A stretch of DNA of 64,000 nucleotides, taken from positions 12,989,556 through 13,053,555 of the forward strand of contig OX457027.1 in assembly GCA_949752745.1 (NCBI GenBank), in the 5' to 3' direction. The stretch's first letter is position 1. Each line of letters begins with the position of its first letter. The notes under the pieces are model-generated. The model made no database searches and had not been told where the DNA came from. It was given only the letters and a program-made list of their open reading frames with translations. The position numbers and the translations under genes are program-made. Below, piece after piece: positions 63,040-64,000 of this stretch. Source of the stretch: Protula sp. h YS-2021. Lineage: Eukaryota; Annelida; Polychaeta; Sabellida; Serpulidae.

Positions 63040-64000
63040 TGAACAAGAGCCTAAATTGTCAAGTGTTCATTTCGCTAATAGTTTACGAAATCGGTTCTCG
63101 CTGTTTAGTAAATTTATCTTTAAAAATATGACAGTTGCTTTGGTGGTGTGTTAGTCGTGGTGAATTCCTGTCATTTTGTCTTTGCAATGAAATAGAACGA
63201 CAAGTGACCATTAACACAAGTAGCTGCATTTAAAAAAAAAATTCCAGCCTAGTGATTAAATTAACTAGTTTTTGGCCGATTTTGTTGTTGGGGATAGGAG
63301 GGAGGGTAATATATTCAGACTGGGGTCCACCTTACCGAAAAATCTCTTTGGCGCAGTCATATTTCATTTATACAACAGCCGATTTTGTAAGCAACAATGA
63401 GATGGAAAAGTGGTTTACTCTCCTTGCCTTAGGCTCGGCTGGTTGCAATGTCCCTGGACATTCTTGTTTAATTTTTGGTAGCCAATTTTCCTAAAGTTTA
63501 TTCACACAGTTTGGATAGGATTGCCTTCAAATTTTGCATAATGTTCACTAGGACATCCTCTTTGGAAAAGTTACTTTTCTGGCGATCCACATAAAATTGG
63601 CTAAATGTGGGGGGGGGGGGCATTTTTTTTTAAATTTAGTCGCCAGTTTTCAAAATGCTTCTTCTCCCACAATTGTGATCGGAGTGGTTCCAAATAGCAT
63701 AAATGCTCACTAGGCTGTCCGCTCTTGAAAAGTTTGCCTATGATATAATTATATATCATATATTATCTTATAAAATCTTTTAAACATCGTGTCCACAGTA
63801 TACGGGTCGGTTTTTGACGAACAAGTCCACGTGCTCAAAATTTTGAATCCGTTCCAGCTCTAACAAGCAGGCGAGACGTCGTTCCAACGTGGGTTTGCCG
63901 TAAAAAGGGTTGGAAAGGGACGTTCTTTTAGTGTCGGTATCCAAGGTCGGAATTGCTACTTAAAACAAACGTGTTTATTCAGACGGTTGGAATCAAAAGT
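63040..64000. other. Repeat flank, no gene seen
   Basis: 63460-63700 is an island of the GGCGATCC/AAATTGGC repeat family with a G tract at 63609-63619. The remaining sequence, including the window end, shows no supported gene. Confidence 0.45.

Overview
This is a stretch of animal nuclear DNA, probably from a marine invertebrate and most likely a mollusc-like lophotrochozoan. The taxon is an inference from the repeat style, not a proven assignment. It has one intact multi-exon host gene with GT-AG introns, very dense minisatellites and homopolymer tracts, several classes of transposon nested in each other, and long decayed satellite fields.

1.35-12.0 kb, minus strand: a complete 11-exon gene for the beta subunit of the mitochondrial processing peptidase (PMPCB, 478 codons). 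It has a presequence exon, an intact zinc-binding motif and consistent splice phases throughout. Its introns are loaded with tandem arrays. Three of these arrays are amplified copies of the gene's own exon ends with their splice donors.

14.94-31.70 kb: a structurally complete Maverick/Polinton of 16,757 bp with 369-bp terminal inverted repeats and a perfect 6-bp target duplication (CGTATA). Rightward genes are a small leader ORF, protein-primed DNA polymerase B, a PC4/p15-like protein and three smaller relatives. Leftward genes are, in transcription order, unknown early-type proteins, a PC4-like plus zinc-ribbon protein, a NADAR ADP-ribose glycohydrolase, small ORFs, then a tightly overlapping cassette: integrase, packaging ATPase, three small proteins, minor capsid, basic core-like protein, major capsid and maturation protease. 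The two transcription units converge at 21.8 kb. Both TIRs carry eight perfect TGACGTCA sites, several fused to CCGGAAG. A subterminal inverted repeat puts matching TATA promoters at both ends.

31.7-40.8 kb: two small Cys-rich ORFs of unknown function, then decayed tandem and dispersed repeats. 40.785-49.862 kb: a hAT transposon with an 8-bp target duplication (CTGTCGGG) and a dead transposase. A RNase H-bearing non-LTR retrotransposon (43.87-48.96 kb) sits inside it, flanked by ~565-bp direct repeats. This LINE is itself interrupted by an 80-bp fragment with a 12-bp duplication. 50.4-52.8 kb: a second, truncated copy of the same LINE family.

53.9-60.2 kb: two arrays of a 51-bp satellite separated by ~140-bp repeat fields. 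61.0-62.4 kb: an inverted repeat pair with Polinton-TIR-like wording around a tRNA-derived sequence. 62.65-63.04 kb: a MITE. The rest is degenerate repeat DNA.
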